From: JAHEEL01 sp942491345 | GTDB lineage: Bacteria > Actinomycetota > Acidimicrobiia > Spongiisociales > UBA5794 | Direction of reading: 5' to 3' | Length of the DNA: 64,000 nt | Assembly (NCBI GenBank): GCA_942491345.1 | Contig: CALOAN010000048.1 | Location: forward strand, 226,990-290,989 | Shown: in pieces, positions 1-8,400 of the stretch | How positions within the stretch are numbered: position 1 is the first letter of the stretch | How the letters are laid out: each line of letters starts with the position of its first letter | Translations under genes and position numbers: made by a program | Notes under the pieces: generated by a model | Seen by the model: only the letters and a program-made list of their open reading frames with translations | What the model was told of the DNA's origin: nothing | Databases searched by the model: none

Positions 1-542
1 CGACCGAGCAGGTTGAACACGAGCGATGCAGCCAACAGGAGCAGGGCGGCGGCGTACCAGCGTCCATTGACCCCGCCGATGCGCTGGATCAGGATATCCG
101 ACATGATGAGGCCAACGACCGAGACACCCGTGATGAGGTTGGTCGCGTTCGGTGACGCAATCAGGATGATGGAAGCGGCGACCGTGACCAAAGCCAGGGC
201 CGTCCACGCAGATCGCCGTGGAACACCATACGGTGATGCAGGATTCATGAGGATCAGGAACCACAACACCGCGAGAAAGGTGATGTCGTGTGCGAACCCG
301 GCGATGGCCGGCTGCGGGCCATGGTAGAGGACACTCCCGATCCCGGTGGCCGCCATCAGCGCACCGAACGCCACGCGCAGCGGCCGATCCGAGCGTGGCG
401 CCCGTGATATCGATGCGATGAGGACGATTCCGACAACGACATAGGTCAGGCTCGACCACGCATTCGAGGGCTGGGCGAGCAAGCCACCGCCGGCGATCTC
501 ACAGTCGGCGGCCCCAAGCGGCAGTGTTGATGCCAGGACCAT
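1..542 (-). CDS. CREST/ceramidase-like membrane protein (partial, runs off left edge)
   Basis: The N-terminal 180 residues of a multi-pass membrane protein are visible; the rest lies beyond position 1. I read an open frame from ATG at 540-542 with several hydrophobic segments. A motif QPSNAW at residues 24-29 is followed by Ser70, His74 (SVLYH) and His85-Asp86. This Ser/His/Asp arrangement in transmembrane segments is the pattern of the CREST superfamily (alkaline ceramidase and related membrane hydrolases). No good ribosome binding site precedes the ATG, so the start is uncertain. The substrate cannot be told. It is divergent from the DivIVA-like gene. Family assignment is inference from motif spacing only. 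Confidence 0.55.
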   Translation of the reverse strand, partial: MVLASTLPLGAADCEIAGGGLLAQPSNAWSSLTYVVVGIVLIASISRAPRSDRPLRVAFGALMAATGIGSVLYHGPQPAIAGFAHDITFLAVLWFLILMNPASPYGVPRRSAWTALALVTVAASIILIASPNATNLITGVSVVGLIMSDILIQRIGGVNGRWYAAALLLLAASLVFNLLG

Positions 543-637
543 CGGGGAAGGCTACCGCCCACCGGCGATGAGGCGGTACCGCGCAACGGTGCTCCGATAT
601 CCTCAAGAGAACACACTGGGTGGTCGACAAGAACTTG

Positions 638-666
638 TTGACCGCGCAGAGTAGTCGGCATACACT
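638..666 (+). promoter_or_regulatory. sigma-A type promoter of the DivIVA-like gene
   Basis: TTGACC at 638-643 and TACACT at 661-666 are separated by exactly 17 bp, close to the housekeeping consensus. It sits about 44 bp upstream of the ATG at 710, which has its own AGGAGG at 698-703. Confidence 0.6.
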
Positions 667-709
667 GACCGTCCCGGCGCGGGCTCCACCGGGAATGAGG
701 AGGACGCCA

Positions 710-1492
710 ATGGACTCGCTGGCAGAGTCGGTCGAAGGTCGATCATTCGATGTGGGACGACGCGGGTACAACCGCTCCCAGGTCGACGCGTTCCTTGCCG
801 AGATGGCTGCATCGATCGCCGTACTCGAGGAGAACCTCCGGGACACGTTGATCCACAATCGTGAACTGGATCGGCGTCGGGTTGGCAATCGCGAAGCCGA
901 GGACTCCGTCGAGAGCGCCTATGTTGCGGCAGCCGAGGCCAAACAGAAGCTGCTTGCCGAGGCCGAAGAGCGCGCCGCCTTGATCCTTCGTGATGCCGAG
1001 ATCGAATCTGCTCGATTGCTTTCCGAGCCGCGCGCCGCAGCGGAGCAGGCGCGCAAGGATGCCGAGGGTCTCCTCATGCAGGCCCAGGCGCGTCTTGACG
1101 CGGCGTCCGAAGAGGCTGCGAGCATCACCCAAAGAGCTGAGGAACTTCGCGCCGAGACGACCGGGCTCGGAGAGATCGAGCTTGCCACGGCGCGCAGCGA
1201 CGCCGACCGTGCTCGCGCCGAGAGCAGGTCCGAGGCCGAGCGCCTCGTCAGTGCCGCACGAAGCGAGGCCGAATCGATCCTCGCTGAGGCCACGCGGCGC
1301 GCCTCGGAGGTCTACGAAGCAGAGCGTCGCCGTGCCATCGAGCGATTCGCTCAGAGCCGCGATGAATACGAAGATCTCGCCCGGCGTCTTCGCTCGCTCA
1401 AGGAAGCGACCGGCGACATGCTCACGAACGCGCTGCGCGACTACGAAGCGATCCGTGTTGTTCTCGACGAATCATCGGTTGAGGTCGGCTGA
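710..1492 (+). CDS. DivIVA-domain coiled-coil protein
   Basis: 260 residues. The N-terminus (SFDVGRRGYNRSQVDAFL, about residues 12-29) matches the DivIVA lipid-binding/polarity domain, in which the conserved G-Y-x-x-x-x-V-D-x-F motif is visible. The rest is a long Ala/Glu/Arg-rich coiled coil (about residues 35-240) with heptad-like repeats of A-E-A. Proteins of this kind scaffold the cell pole, septum or cell-wall machinery in actinobacteria. The start at 710 is chosen because AGGAGG lies 6 bp upstream; an open frame continues further 5' but without support. It is followed by an OmpA-like protein. It is too short and lacks the features needed to call it Wag31 itself. Confidence 0.75.
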   Translation: MDSLAESVEGRSFDVGRRGYNRSQVDAFLAEMAASIAVLEENLRDTLIHNRELDRRRVGNREAEDSVESAYVAAAEAKQKLLAEAEERAALILRDAEIESARLLSEPRAAAEQARKDAEGLLMQAQARLDAASEEAASITQRAEELRAETTGLGEIELATARSDADRARAESRSEAERLVSAARSEAESILAEATRRASEVYEAERRRAIERFAQSRDEYEDLARRLRSLKEATGDMLTNALRDYEAIRVVLDESSVEVG

Positions 1493-1558
1493 CCGACGAC
1501 CGATACATAACTGCGGTGCGTTCACTTGCGAACACACTCGGTAGCATTCTGAGAGATC

Positions 1559-2782
1559 ATGGCAAGCAAAACGTCGAAGCGACTGAAGCAACTCGATCGA
1601 AAGACCACGACGCGGTCGCAACCGATGACGTCGAGGTTCACACCTACGACCGAGGTCGATCCCGCCGCATCGTGGGCTGCATTCGTCGCCGGCATGGTCC
1701 TGCTGGTTCTCATGCTCATGGTCTTGGCGGTGTTCATGGGGACACGATCGGTCGAGTCAGATCTTGAAACCCGCTCAGAACAAGCGCTGCGTATCGCCGG
1801 GTTCCAGGAGATCACCGCGGACGTCAACGGCTTCGCCGTCTCCCTCAAGGGGCAATACCGCGAAGGTCAGGACATCGAGAGTGGTGTCCAGGCGGTTGCG
1901 GGGTTGTCCGGTGTGGGCTCCGTGGATGCGACCGGTGTGTGGGAGATCGAGGCACCTGACGCGGTCGAGACCACCGTTATCGGCGCGCCCATCGTCATGT
2001 CCTGGGCGGGAGATACCGTAGCGGTCAGCGGGACGATCTCGACCGAGGAGCAACGGACCTTCCTCGAGACATCGCTTGGTGCCCTCGCAGGAGGAGACGG
2101 CACTGCCACACGCTTCAACGTCGTCGAGCTGACGGGCCTCGAGGTCGTCGAGGGCCTCGCTCAGGAGGACGATTGGATTGGCACCGTCGTAGCACTCGTC
2201 GGGGCGCTCGCAGCGGGCCTGGACGAAGGGTCGGTCACCGTCAACCCGGCGGGCGATGTCGTGACGACGGCTGGCGAGGCCGAGACACGGCAACTGAAGC
2301 GTGACCTCTCCGATGCCACCGAGGGCCTCATCGTGGCGCTTGGAGCCGACGGATTCGATGTGACCGACGGGGTACTTGGGCCGCCGAAACCCCCGGCGCC
2401 CACGAAGGCCGAAGTCGAAGAACTCGACCGAACACTCGCCGAACTGATCGCGGGCAAGGTCGTTGAGTTCGAATTCGCCAGCGACCAACTCACCCCGATC
2501 GGAACTGCTCTCCTGGACGAGCTTCTGGTGCCGCTCGTCGAGTTCTCAGCGGTACCGGTTGAGATCGCCGGACACGCGGACGCACAAGGGAGCCCGGAAC
2601 GGAATCTGGAGCTCTCCCGCCGACGCGCTCAGGCCGTCCTGGACTACTTCGTGAGCCGGGGCGAAGATCCCGAGCGTTTCGTGGCGGTCGGCTACGGTGA
2701 TACTCGCCCGATCGCGGACAACTCGACCGAAGAAGGTCGACAGAAGAATCGTCGCATCGAGTTCATTGCTTTGGAGGAATAG
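1559..2782 (+). CDS. OmpA-family envelope protein with N-terminal membrane anchor
   Basis: 407 residues. A basic cytoplasmic N-terminus is followed by one strong transmembrane helix (about residues 38-62). A middle region with two BON-like repeats comes next, then a linker with PPKPPAP near residue 280. The C-terminal OmpA domain (about 290-405) carries the peptidoglycan-binding signature HADAQGSPERNLELSRRRA and the typical ending GRQKNRRIEF. The layout (TM, BON, OmpA) is that of Mycobacterium ArfA/OmpATb. The next gene starts inside its stop codon and encodes a tiny membrane protein, which recalls the small partners in the arfABC operon. Likely role: an envelope protein that binds peptidoglycan. 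A pore function cannot be read from sequence. Confidence 0.8.
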   Translation: MASKTSKRLKQLDRKTTTRSQPMTSRFTPTTEVDPAASWAAFVAGMVLLVLMLMVLAVFMGTRSVESDLETRSEQALRIAGFQEITADVNGFAVSLKGQYREGQDIESGVQAVAGLSGVGSVDATGVWEIEAPDAVETTVIGAPIVMSWAGDTVAVSGTISTEEQRTFLETSLGALAGGDGTATRFNVVELTGLEVVEGLAQEDDWIGTVVALVGALAAGLDEGSVTVNPAGDVVTTAGEAETRQLKRDLSDATEGLIVALGADGFDVTDGVLGPPKPPAPTKAEVEELDRTLAELIAGKVVEFEFASDQLTPIGTALLDELLVPLVEFSAVPVEIAGHADAQGSPERNLELSRRRAQAVLDYFVSRGEDPERFVAVGYGDTRPIADNSTEEGRQKNRRIEFIALEE

Positions 2783-2904
2783 TGCTGTACGTCGGCTCAC
2801 AGATCGTCATCTGGATCGTTGTTGCCCTGGCTCTTGGATTCGCCATCGGGTGGATGGCGAAGAGCCGTCGCGGGATGCGCGTCAAGCAGCGCAAGCGCTT
2901 CTAG
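2782..2904 (+). CDS. 40-residue single-pass membrane protein
   Basis: A GTG at 2782-2784 overlaps the TAG stop of the OmpA-like gene, with GGAGG (2773-2777) as its binding site. The product has one hydrophobic helix (about residues 6-24) and a strongly basic tail (KSRRGMRVKQRKRF). It is likely co-translated with the OmpA-like protein and may be its partner. I do not recognise the family. Support is the coupled start, the binding site and a sensible membrane topology. Confidence 0.6.
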   Translation: MLYVGSQIVIWIVVALALGFAIGWMAKSRRGMRVKQRKRF

Positions 2905-2948
2905 CCGCATCCAGTCCGCTCCTCCCTTCCATCGGGCACACGTTCTTG

Positions 2949-4283
2949 TCAGATCCCGCCCGGTGCGGGGAGCGTGTGATCATCATCCCCGGGGTCAGCC
3001 ATAACCGGGTCTCGCACGAGTGCGGTTCCGAGCAGGAGGGTCGCGATCGAGAGCACGAGGAGCGAGCCGCCGACGTAGACCGGCAAGACGCCGATCTCGC
3101 CTGCGATCACCCCTCCGATCGCCGCCCCGACCGGCAAGCCGAGCCATGCGAGTGTGCGCGAAGCAGCGATGACCCGGCCGAGTAGCTCAGGTGGGGTGAG
3201 CCGCTGGCGCATGGTCGTCAACGACACGTTCACCCACGTGATCCCAACGAATGTGAGGCCGGCAGGAATCACTGCGAGGAACGTCCCGATGAGGGCGAGG
3301 GCGAGGAACCCGCCTCCGACGAGGAACAGGCCGATGACGTACATCGTGCCGAGAGGCAGGCGCGCCGAAACGCGGGGAGCGAAGGAGGCCCCGATTGCGC
3401 CGATCCCCGCATTGAGCGCGTAGAAGACTCCAACGCTCGTACCGACCGTGGTGAGATCTCCGATCGTGTCGGCCGGCAGATCGAGAATCTCGGTAACCAC
3501 GAAGAGCACCAGCAGCGCTTCCAGCGGCTGAAAAACCAGGTTGGTCAGCGTTCCGCCAAGTGTTGCCCACCGGAGTCGGGGGTCGCCGAGCAGGAACTTG
3601 ATACCGTCAACCAACGAATCCCGGAAAGCTTCGCTTGACGCAGCGGGCCGGTAGTGCACGACACGGAGCATCGTGAGGAACGCTCCAGAAGCGAGGAAGG
3701 TCGCGGCGTTGATGAGGAACGCAATTGCGAAACCTCCGCTGAGTGCAATGAAGATGCCTCCGACGAGCGGTCCGACGCTCAACGTCACCATGCGGGCTAC
3801 AGCGAGCTGGGAGTTGGCGTCGATGAGCATGTCGTCATCGATCACTGATGGCATCAATGTCTGAAGGCCGGAGTCGAAGAACACCGACAACGTTCCGATG
3901 ATGAATGCGACGCCGAATACGAGCCACCGGGTGCCGGCGCCGTTGGCTGCTGCAAGCGCAAGCCCTGCGAACACTGCAGCTCGGGCAAGGTCGACAGCCA
4001 CGAGCGCGCCGCGAAGGTTCCGCCAGCGGTCGAGGACCACACCGGCGACAAGCCCAAAGAGGAGCATTGGCAGTGTCTCGGCAGCCGCCGTGAGGCCAAG
4101 ATCGATAGGTTCGGCCGTGAGCGCCAGCACGAAATAGGGGAGCGAGAAGAATGAGATGTAATCCCCGAACATGGAGACCGCTTGTCCACCGACGAGGGGG
4201 ATCATGTTGCGGCGAGCTCTCCGGCGCCCTGCGACTCCGAAGGGATCGTCGAGGGTGTCGTGGCCGCGCTCGTCCGAATCCAT
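2949..4283 (-). CDS. MFS transporter, drug/siderophore exporter type
   Basis: 444 residues with about 12 hydrophobic segments. The N-terminus after a charged leader reads RRNMIPLVGGQAVSMFGDYISF, and the LDRWRNLRGALVAVDLARA loop between TM2 and TM3 matches the MFS_3/EntS-like exporter family. The second half has an equivalent internal repeat. The ATG at 4283 is chosen because an upstream frame extension would run over the start of the divergent holin-like gene at 4378. It is convergent with the 40-residue membrane gene. Substrate unknown; proton-driven efflux is known for the family. Confidence 0.8.
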   Translation of the reverse strand: MDSDERGHDTLDDPFGVAGRRRARRNMIPLVGGQAVSMFGDYISFFSLPYFVLALTAEPIDLGLTAAAETLPMLLFGLVAGVVLDRWRNLRGALVAVDLARAAVFAGLALAAANGAGTRWLVFGVAFIIGTLSVFFDSGLQTLMPSVIDDDMLIDANSQLAVARMVTLSVGPLVGGIFIALSGGFAIAFLINAATFLASGAFLTMLRVVHYRPAASSEAFRDSLVDGIKFLLGDPRLRWATLGGTLTNLVFQPLEALLVLFVVTEILDLPADTIGDLTTVGTSVGVFYALNAGIGAIGASFAPRVSARLPLGTMYVIGLFLVGGGFLALALIGTFLAVIPAGLTFVGITWVNVSLTTMRQRLTPPELLGRVIAASRTLAWLGLPVGAAIGGVIAGEIGVLPVYVGGSLLVLSIATLLLGTALVRDPVMADPGDDDHTLPAPGGI

Positions 4284-4377
4284 GGTGGCCCGGCATGGTA
4301 CCCGACGTAGGTGCGCGAGCGTGACTGTCGAAAATGTGATTAGCCTGGGGAGCCGTCGATCAGGCTGAGGAACGAAC

Positions 4378-4713
4378 ATGGCCACACTTCAGGATCTTCC
4401 AGCGATGGCTGCCGAGTTCATTGAGCTCGCCAAGACCTACCTCCGCCAGGAAACCGTCGAACAAGGCAAGAAGCTCGGGCGCTTTGCCGGCTTCTCGTTC
4501 GGTGCTGCTGCGTTGTGGGCGTTGGCGGTGATCCTGCTCGGAGTGGCCGGACTCCGCGGTCTGGTCGCGCTCCTACCGGAAGGCCCCTACTGGGAAGCAC
4601 TTGCCTACTTCATCGTCGTGCTCGTTGGCGGCGCGCTGATTGGCATCCTCGTGAGGCTCGGCCCGAAATCAGAACCAAAGGAAGCGCCTGCGATGACTGG
4701 AGGCCCGCAATGA
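4378..4713 (+). CDS. holin superfamily III-like membrane protein
   Basis: 111 residues. An amphipathic N-terminus (AEFIELAKTYLRQETVEQG) precedes two transmembrane helices (about 38-62 and 72-95), with a short C-terminal tail. This matches the actinobacterial putative phage holin family (holin-X, superfamily III), which is common in chromosomes away from prophages. It is the first gene of a tight run of four small envelope genes joined by ATGA overlaps. There are no other phage genes here, so lysis is unlikely; a membrane or envelope role is inferred. Confidence 0.65.
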   Translation: MATLQDLPAMAAEFIELAKTYLRQETVEQGKKLGRFAGFSFGAAALWALAVILLGVAGLRGLVALLPEGPYWEALAYFIVVLVGGALIGILVRLGPKSEPKEAPAMTGGPQ

Positions 4714-4907
4714 CCGTCACCCGTGACGAACTCGAAGCGAAGCTGCGAGACATCGAAGACGTCGTCGTCGCTACCGAGGAAGACGCGAAAGCCAACATCT
4801 CGGTGATCGTCGGCGCTGCGGTCGTGGTGGCCGTCGTCATCATCGCGTACGGAGTCTGGCGTTCCCGGAGGAAGCGGATTCACATCCAGGTGTTCCAGAC
4901 GACATGA
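4710..4907 (+). CDS. small single-pass membrane protein
   Basis: 65 residues; the ATG overlaps the stop of the holin-like gene (ATGA). A charged, acidic N-terminal helix (TRDELEAKLRDIEDVVVATEED) is followed by one transmembrane segment (about 30-49) and a basic tail (WRSRRKRIHIQ). No family recognised. The next gene again starts within its stop, so the block 4378-5191 is surely one translation unit. Confidence 0.65.
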   Translation: MTVTRDELEAKLRDIEDVVVATEEDAKANISVIVGAAVVVAVVIIAYGVWRSRRKRIHIQVFQTT

Positions 4908-5191
4908 GCGCGCTCGGCACCTACTTCGCGACTCGGTGGTACCGCAGGTTCCCGATGCCGGTTCGTGTTGGGGTTCGTTTCGGGGTCGGCAGCGCACGGC
5001 AGGCGGTTCGGGACTATGACGTGCCCCGCCTCGCCCTGAGCCTGGCGATGGTGGCCTACGGCTACAGCAGGAGGCGGGCCGCGCCGCGTCTCATCTATGC
5101 CACATCGATCGACACCGACCAGAGCTTCGCCGTTCGCGTCAAGCGCGGACGCCGGCCGATCGCCCAGTATGACGTGATCGTGGACCGGTAG
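4904..5191 (+). CDS. small basic protein, possibly membrane associated
   Basis: 95 residues with an ATGA overlap with the previous gene. The N-terminal half is rich in Arg and aromatics (YFATRWYRRFPMPVRVGVRF). A weakly hydrophobic stretch (about 42-53) follows, and the C-terminus is basic and polar. No family recognised. It is held in an operon-like run with two small membrane proteins upstream and another just downstream, which suggests a shared envelope function. Confidence 0.6.
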   Translation: MSALGTYFATRWYRRFPMPVRVGVRFGVGSARQAVRDYDVPRLALSLAMVAYGYSRRRAAPRLIYATSIDTDQSFAVRVKRGRRPIAQYDVIVDR

Positions 5192-5200
5192 GGATCGGGG

Positions 5201-5299
5201 ATGCGCAACCAGAAGACGTGGGTGAAGGTGTTCATCTGGCTGATCGTCGTGACGATGGTTTTGTCGTTCGCCATAGCGATCATTCCGGCCATCGGGTGA
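5201..5299 (+). CDS. 32-residue single-pass membrane protein
   Basis: An ATG at 5201 follows GGATCGGGG 9 bp after the stop of the previous gene. The frame encodes MRNQKTWVKVF followed by one hydrophobic helix to residue 31 and ends with TGA at 5299. The GTG start of the tRNA methyltransferase overlaps this stop (GTGA). Such tiny transmembrane genes are easily missed. I do not recognise it, and support is limited to gene spacing and topology. Confidence 0.5.
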   Translation: MRNQKTWVKVFIWLIVVTMVLSFAIAIIPAIG

Positions 5300-6120
5300 C
5301 CGGCGCCACCGGAACACCGTTCGAGGCAGGAGACGCCTGCCTGTTGTACGACTCCAAGGGCAGGCGATATCTCATCGACCTGATCCCGGGACGAGAGTTC
5401 CACTCCCATCGTGGAGCACTTCCGCACGATGACATCATCGGCACGTTGGAAGGGTCATCACTCGAGACGACGAGCGGAACTCGCCTCACGGTGCTCAGGC
5501 CACGCCTCGCCGACTACGTCCTCAAGATGGCGCGTGGCGCGACGGTCTTGTATCCGAAAGACGCGGCGTCACTGATCGTGTGGGCCGATGTTGGTCCTGG
5601 CATGACGGTGCTGGAGGCCGGTACGGGGTCGGGCGGCCTCACGATGATGCTGACACGCGCCGTTGGCCCCACCGGGCGGGTTGTCAGCATCGAGCGACGG
5701 CCGGATCACGCGAAGCTCGCCGGGAAACGCATCGCAGGCTTCTTCGGTACCGTCCCGGAATGGCTCGATCTCCGCGTGGGGGACGTCGCGGATTTCGTCG
5801 AAGATGTTGCTCCGGATCGCATCGTCCTCGATGTTCCAGATCCGTGGGAGACCGTGGGCCCCGCCGCCGAGCACCTTCCCGGCGGCGGTGTGTTCGCGTG
5901 TTATGTCCCGAATGTCCCGCAGGTCGAACGGGTTCGAGTGGCAATCGACGAGACCGGTCTGTTCCTCGAGGTCATGTCGTTCGAGGTGATGATGCGTGAA
6001 TGGTCCGTGAGCGGCCGCTCCGTTCGCCCGTCCCATCGTATGGTGGGACATACGGGGTTCTTGACGGTGGCCAGGAAGATCCTTGCCGGTAGTCCGCAGT
6101 CCTTGGAGCGTTTTTCGTAG
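5296..6120 (+). CDS. trmI: tRNA (adenine-58-N1)-methyltransferase
   Basis: 274 residues. This SAM-dependent enzyme methylates A58 in the T-loop of tRNAs. The N-terminal small beta domain (G-A-L-P-H-D-D-I-I-G) is followed by the methyltransferase fold with motif I VLEAGTGSGGLTMML (about residue 98) and motif IV-like VLDVPDPW (about 177). The family's LYPKDAASLI segment near residue 82 is clear. The GTG at 5296 is chosen because it overlaps the upstream stop and fits the usual family length. In other actinobacteria trmI lies next to the proteasomal ATPase gene, and here too arc follows, with only the ferredoxin between. Confidence 0.88.
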   Translation: MTGATGTPFEAGDACLLYDSKGRRYLIDLIPGREFHSHRGALPHDDIIGTLEGSSLETTSGTRLTVLRPRLADYVLKMARGATVLYPKDAASLIVWADVGPGMTVLEAGTGSGGLTMMLTRAVGPTGRVVSIERRPDHAKLAGKRIAGFFGTVPEWLDLRVGDVADFVEDVAPDRIVLDVPDPWETVGPAAEHLPGGGVFACYVPNVPQVERVRVAIDETGLFLEVMSFEVMMREWSVSGRSVRPSHRMVGHTGFLTVARKILAGSPQSLERFS

Positions 6121-6169
6121 TCCGCAGTCCGTACGCGACAGGGAAGGCCGGGCGCGATCTCAGGGAAAC

Positions 6170-6200
6170 AGAGAGGCCGCACCGAAGGTGCGGCCTCTCT
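6170..6200. terminator. bidirectional hairpin terminator between trmI and ferredoxin
   Basis: A perfect 14-bp stem (6170-6183 and 6187-6200) with a 3-base loop lies between two convergent genes. No long T-run follows, as is common in GC-rich actinobacteria. Confidence 0.75.
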
Positions 6201-6250
6201 GGATTGCTGAGTACGGACGACGGAGTACCTGCAGCACGAAGTGCTGCGGC

Positions 6251-6496
6251 TTACGGTTCAATGAAGATGCACTCGCCCGGACACTCTTCGGCCGACTCGA
6301 CAACGGCATCCATTTGATCATCGGGGAAGTTAGCAAGGCCTTCTGCGCCCTGCGCATTGCCTTCCGATGCGGCGAAGATCTTCTCACCCTCGCGCACGTA
6401 GGCGAGTCCGTCGTCGAGAAGGACGAAAACGTCGGGCGCAATTTCTTCGCAGATTCCATCTCCGGTGCAGAGATCCTGATCGATCCAGACCTTCAT
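6251..6496 (-). CDS. small ferredoxin, [3Fe-4S]/[4Fe-4S] single cluster
   Basis: 81 residues. Visible cysteines are in DQDLCTGDGICEE (residues 9 and 15) and AEECPGECIF near the C-terminus. The first pair is C-x5-C with Gly/Asp where a fourth ligand cysteine would be, typical of the [3Fe-4S] ferredoxins that serve cytochrome P450s. A central acidic insert is present. The ATG at 6496 is taken from the conserved MKVWIDQDLC start. No P450 lies nearby in the window, so its electron partner is unknown. It is divergent from arc. Confidence 0.8.
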   Translation of the reverse strand: MKVWIDQDLCTGDGICEEIAPDVFVLLDDGLAYVREGEKIFAASEGNAQGAEGLANFPDDQMDAVVESAEECPGECIFIEP

Positions 6497-6678
6497 GGCT
6501 TGTGTCCTTTCGCAGTTTGACGGTGGAAACATAGTGTCCCTTGAGCGGAACGACGAGTTCATTGAGCGCGACGCTCGCCACAACCCGGCGACGACAGCGT
6601 CGCCGGAAGCGGACCTGAGGCCTACACTCGGAAGTCGAACCGATACGCGACCTACGAATCGATCCGAGAGGCCCGGCC

Positions 6679-8394
6679 GTGAGCGAACGCGACGATCATC
6701 GATTGCAGCAACAAGTCAGACTTCTGGAGGAGGAAATCGAGGTCCTCCGGCGCCGTCTGCAGGACGCGCCACGCCGGGTTCGACTCCTCGAAGAGCGCCT
6801 GCTCGAGTCTCGCGGCAAGATCGCCCAGGCTGCAGGGCAGAATGAGAAGCTGGCAGCTGCGCTGGAAGAGACCAGGGATCAGCTTGCGCTGCTTCGGGAT
6901 GAAGTCGAGAACCTGACGGCACCACCGAATCCGTTCGGCACCGTTCTGCGGAGGAACGAGGACGGTTCGGTGGATGTGAGCGCCAACGGACGGAAGCTCC
7001 GCGTGAGCGTTGATCCCACGGTTGAGGTCAAGGCGTTGAGGATCGGCCAAGAGGTGATCCTCAACGAGGCTTACAACATCGTCGACACCCGGGCGTACGA
7101 GCCCGCAGGCGAGGTGGTCACCATCAAGGAGGTCATTTCAGAGGATCGGCTGATTGTGATCGCGCGGGGTGACGAAGAGCGCGTCGTAGGACGTTCCGAC
7201 GCCGTTGGTGAGGAGTTCCTCCGTGCCGGCGACCATGCGCGATTGGACCCGTCGACGGGGTTGATCCTCGAGAAGCTGATTCGACCGGAGGTTGGCGAAC
7301 TGGTCCTCGAGGAAGTCCCCGATGTGACCTATCAGCAGATCGGCGGATTGGGCGATCAGATCGAGGTGATCCGTGACGCGATCGAGCTGCCGTACGTCCA
7401 CAAGGATCGGTTCGAGGAGTACGAACTCGCCCCGCCGAAGGGTGTGCTGCTCTATGGACCGCCCGGTTGTGGCAAGACGCTGATCGCCAAAGCCGTTGCG
7501 AACAGCCTCGCCAAGGCGGTTGCCGAGAAGGAGGGGAGCGAAGACACACGTTCTTACTTCCTGAACATCAAGGGACCGGAGCTTCTCAACAAGTACGTCG
7601 GCGAGACGGAACGGCAGATTCGGCTGATTTTCCAGCGTGCAAAGGAGAAGTCGGATCAAGGTGTTCCGGTCATCGTGTTCTTCGACGAGATGGATTCGCT
7701 CTTTCGCACACGAGGCACCGGCGTCTCGTCAGATGTCGAGTCGACCATCGTCCCTCAACTCCTCTCGGAACTCGACGGTGTTGAGGCCCTGAAGAACGTG
7801 ATCGTCATCGGTGCATCGAATCGGGAAGATCTCATCGATCCGGCAATCCTCCGGCCCGGCCGGCTCGACGTCAAGATCAAGATCGAGCGGCCCGGGCGCG
7901 AAGCAGCGGCCCAGATCTTCGGGATCTATCTGACCGATCGTTTGCCGTACGACCCCGAAGAACTCGCTGAGCACAAGGGCGATACCGGCGCGCTCATCTC
8001 GGCAATGGTTGAAGATGTGGTCGAGAGGATGTTCCGCGAGGATGCATCGAACCGATTCCTCGAAGTGACCTACGCCAACGGAGACCGCGAGGTGCTGTAC
8101 TTCCGGGATTTCGCTTCGGGAGCGATGATCGAGAACATCGTGCGTCGCGCAAAGAAGGAGGCGATCAAGCGGGACATCGCAGAGGGCATGAATGGTCTTC
8201 GCACGTCCGACCTGCTCTCGGCGATCGCTCAGGAATTCCGCGAGCATGAAGATCTCCCGAACACCACCAACCCGGACGACTGGGCGAAGATTTCCGGGAA
8301 GAAAGGCGAGCGGATCGTCTACGTTCGCACGTTGATCGAGGGGGATCGCGAGAGCAGAGCAGTGGAAGCGGTCACTCCGGGGCAGTATCTCTGA
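6679..8394 (+). CDS. arc: proteasome-associated AAA ATPase ARC/Mpa
   Basis: 571 residues. This hexameric unfoldase recognises Pup on tagged proteins and feeds them into the 20S proteasome. The N-terminal coiled coil that binds Pup spans about residues 1-75. An interdomain OB region follows (about 80-235). The AAA domain has Walker A GPPGCGKT (about 259) and Walker B VIVFFDEMDSLF (about 333). The protein ends in GQYL, the conserved C-terminal tail that docks into the proteasome alpha ring. The start is a GTG. It heads the arc-dop-pup-prcB-prcA block. Confidence 0.96.
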   Translation: MSERDDHRLQQQVRLLEEEIEVLRRRLQDAPRRVRLLEERLLESRGKIAQAAGQNEKLAAALEETRDQLALLRDEVENLTAPPNPFGTVLRRNEDGSVDVSANGRKLRVSVDPTVEVKALRIGQEVILNEAYNIVDTRAYEPAGEVVTIKEVISEDRLIVIARGDEERVVGRSDAVGEEFLRAGDHARLDPSTGLILEKLIRPEVGELVLEEVPDVTYQQIGGLGDQIEVIRDAIELPYVHKDRFEEYELAPPKGVLLYGPPGCGKTLIAKAVANSLAKAVAEKEGSEDTRSYFLNIKGPELLNKYVGETERQIRLIFQRAKEKSDQGVPVIVFFDEMDSLFRTRGTGVSSDVESTIVPQLLSELDGVEALKNVIVIGASNREDLIDPAILRPGRLDVKIKIERPGREAAAQIFGIYLTDRLPYDPEELAEHKGDTGALISAMVEDVVERMFREDASNRFLEVTYANGDREVLYFRDFASGAMIENIVRRAKKEAIKRDIAEGMNGLRTSDLLSAIAQEFREHEDLPNTTNPDDWAKISGKKGERIVYVRTLIEGDRESRAVEAVTPGQYL

Positions 8395-8400
8395 GGCTCC

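Noticed and set aside
4378..4713. Prophage remnant suggested by the holin-like gene
   Set aside because: No endolysin, capsid or tail genes are near, and this holin family is common in actinobacterial core genomes.
6089..6130. Two copies of a 14-bp word at the end of trmI
   Set aside because: The repeat (6089-6102 and 6117-6130) lies partly in coding sequence and is short; no partner site or hairpin gives it meaning.
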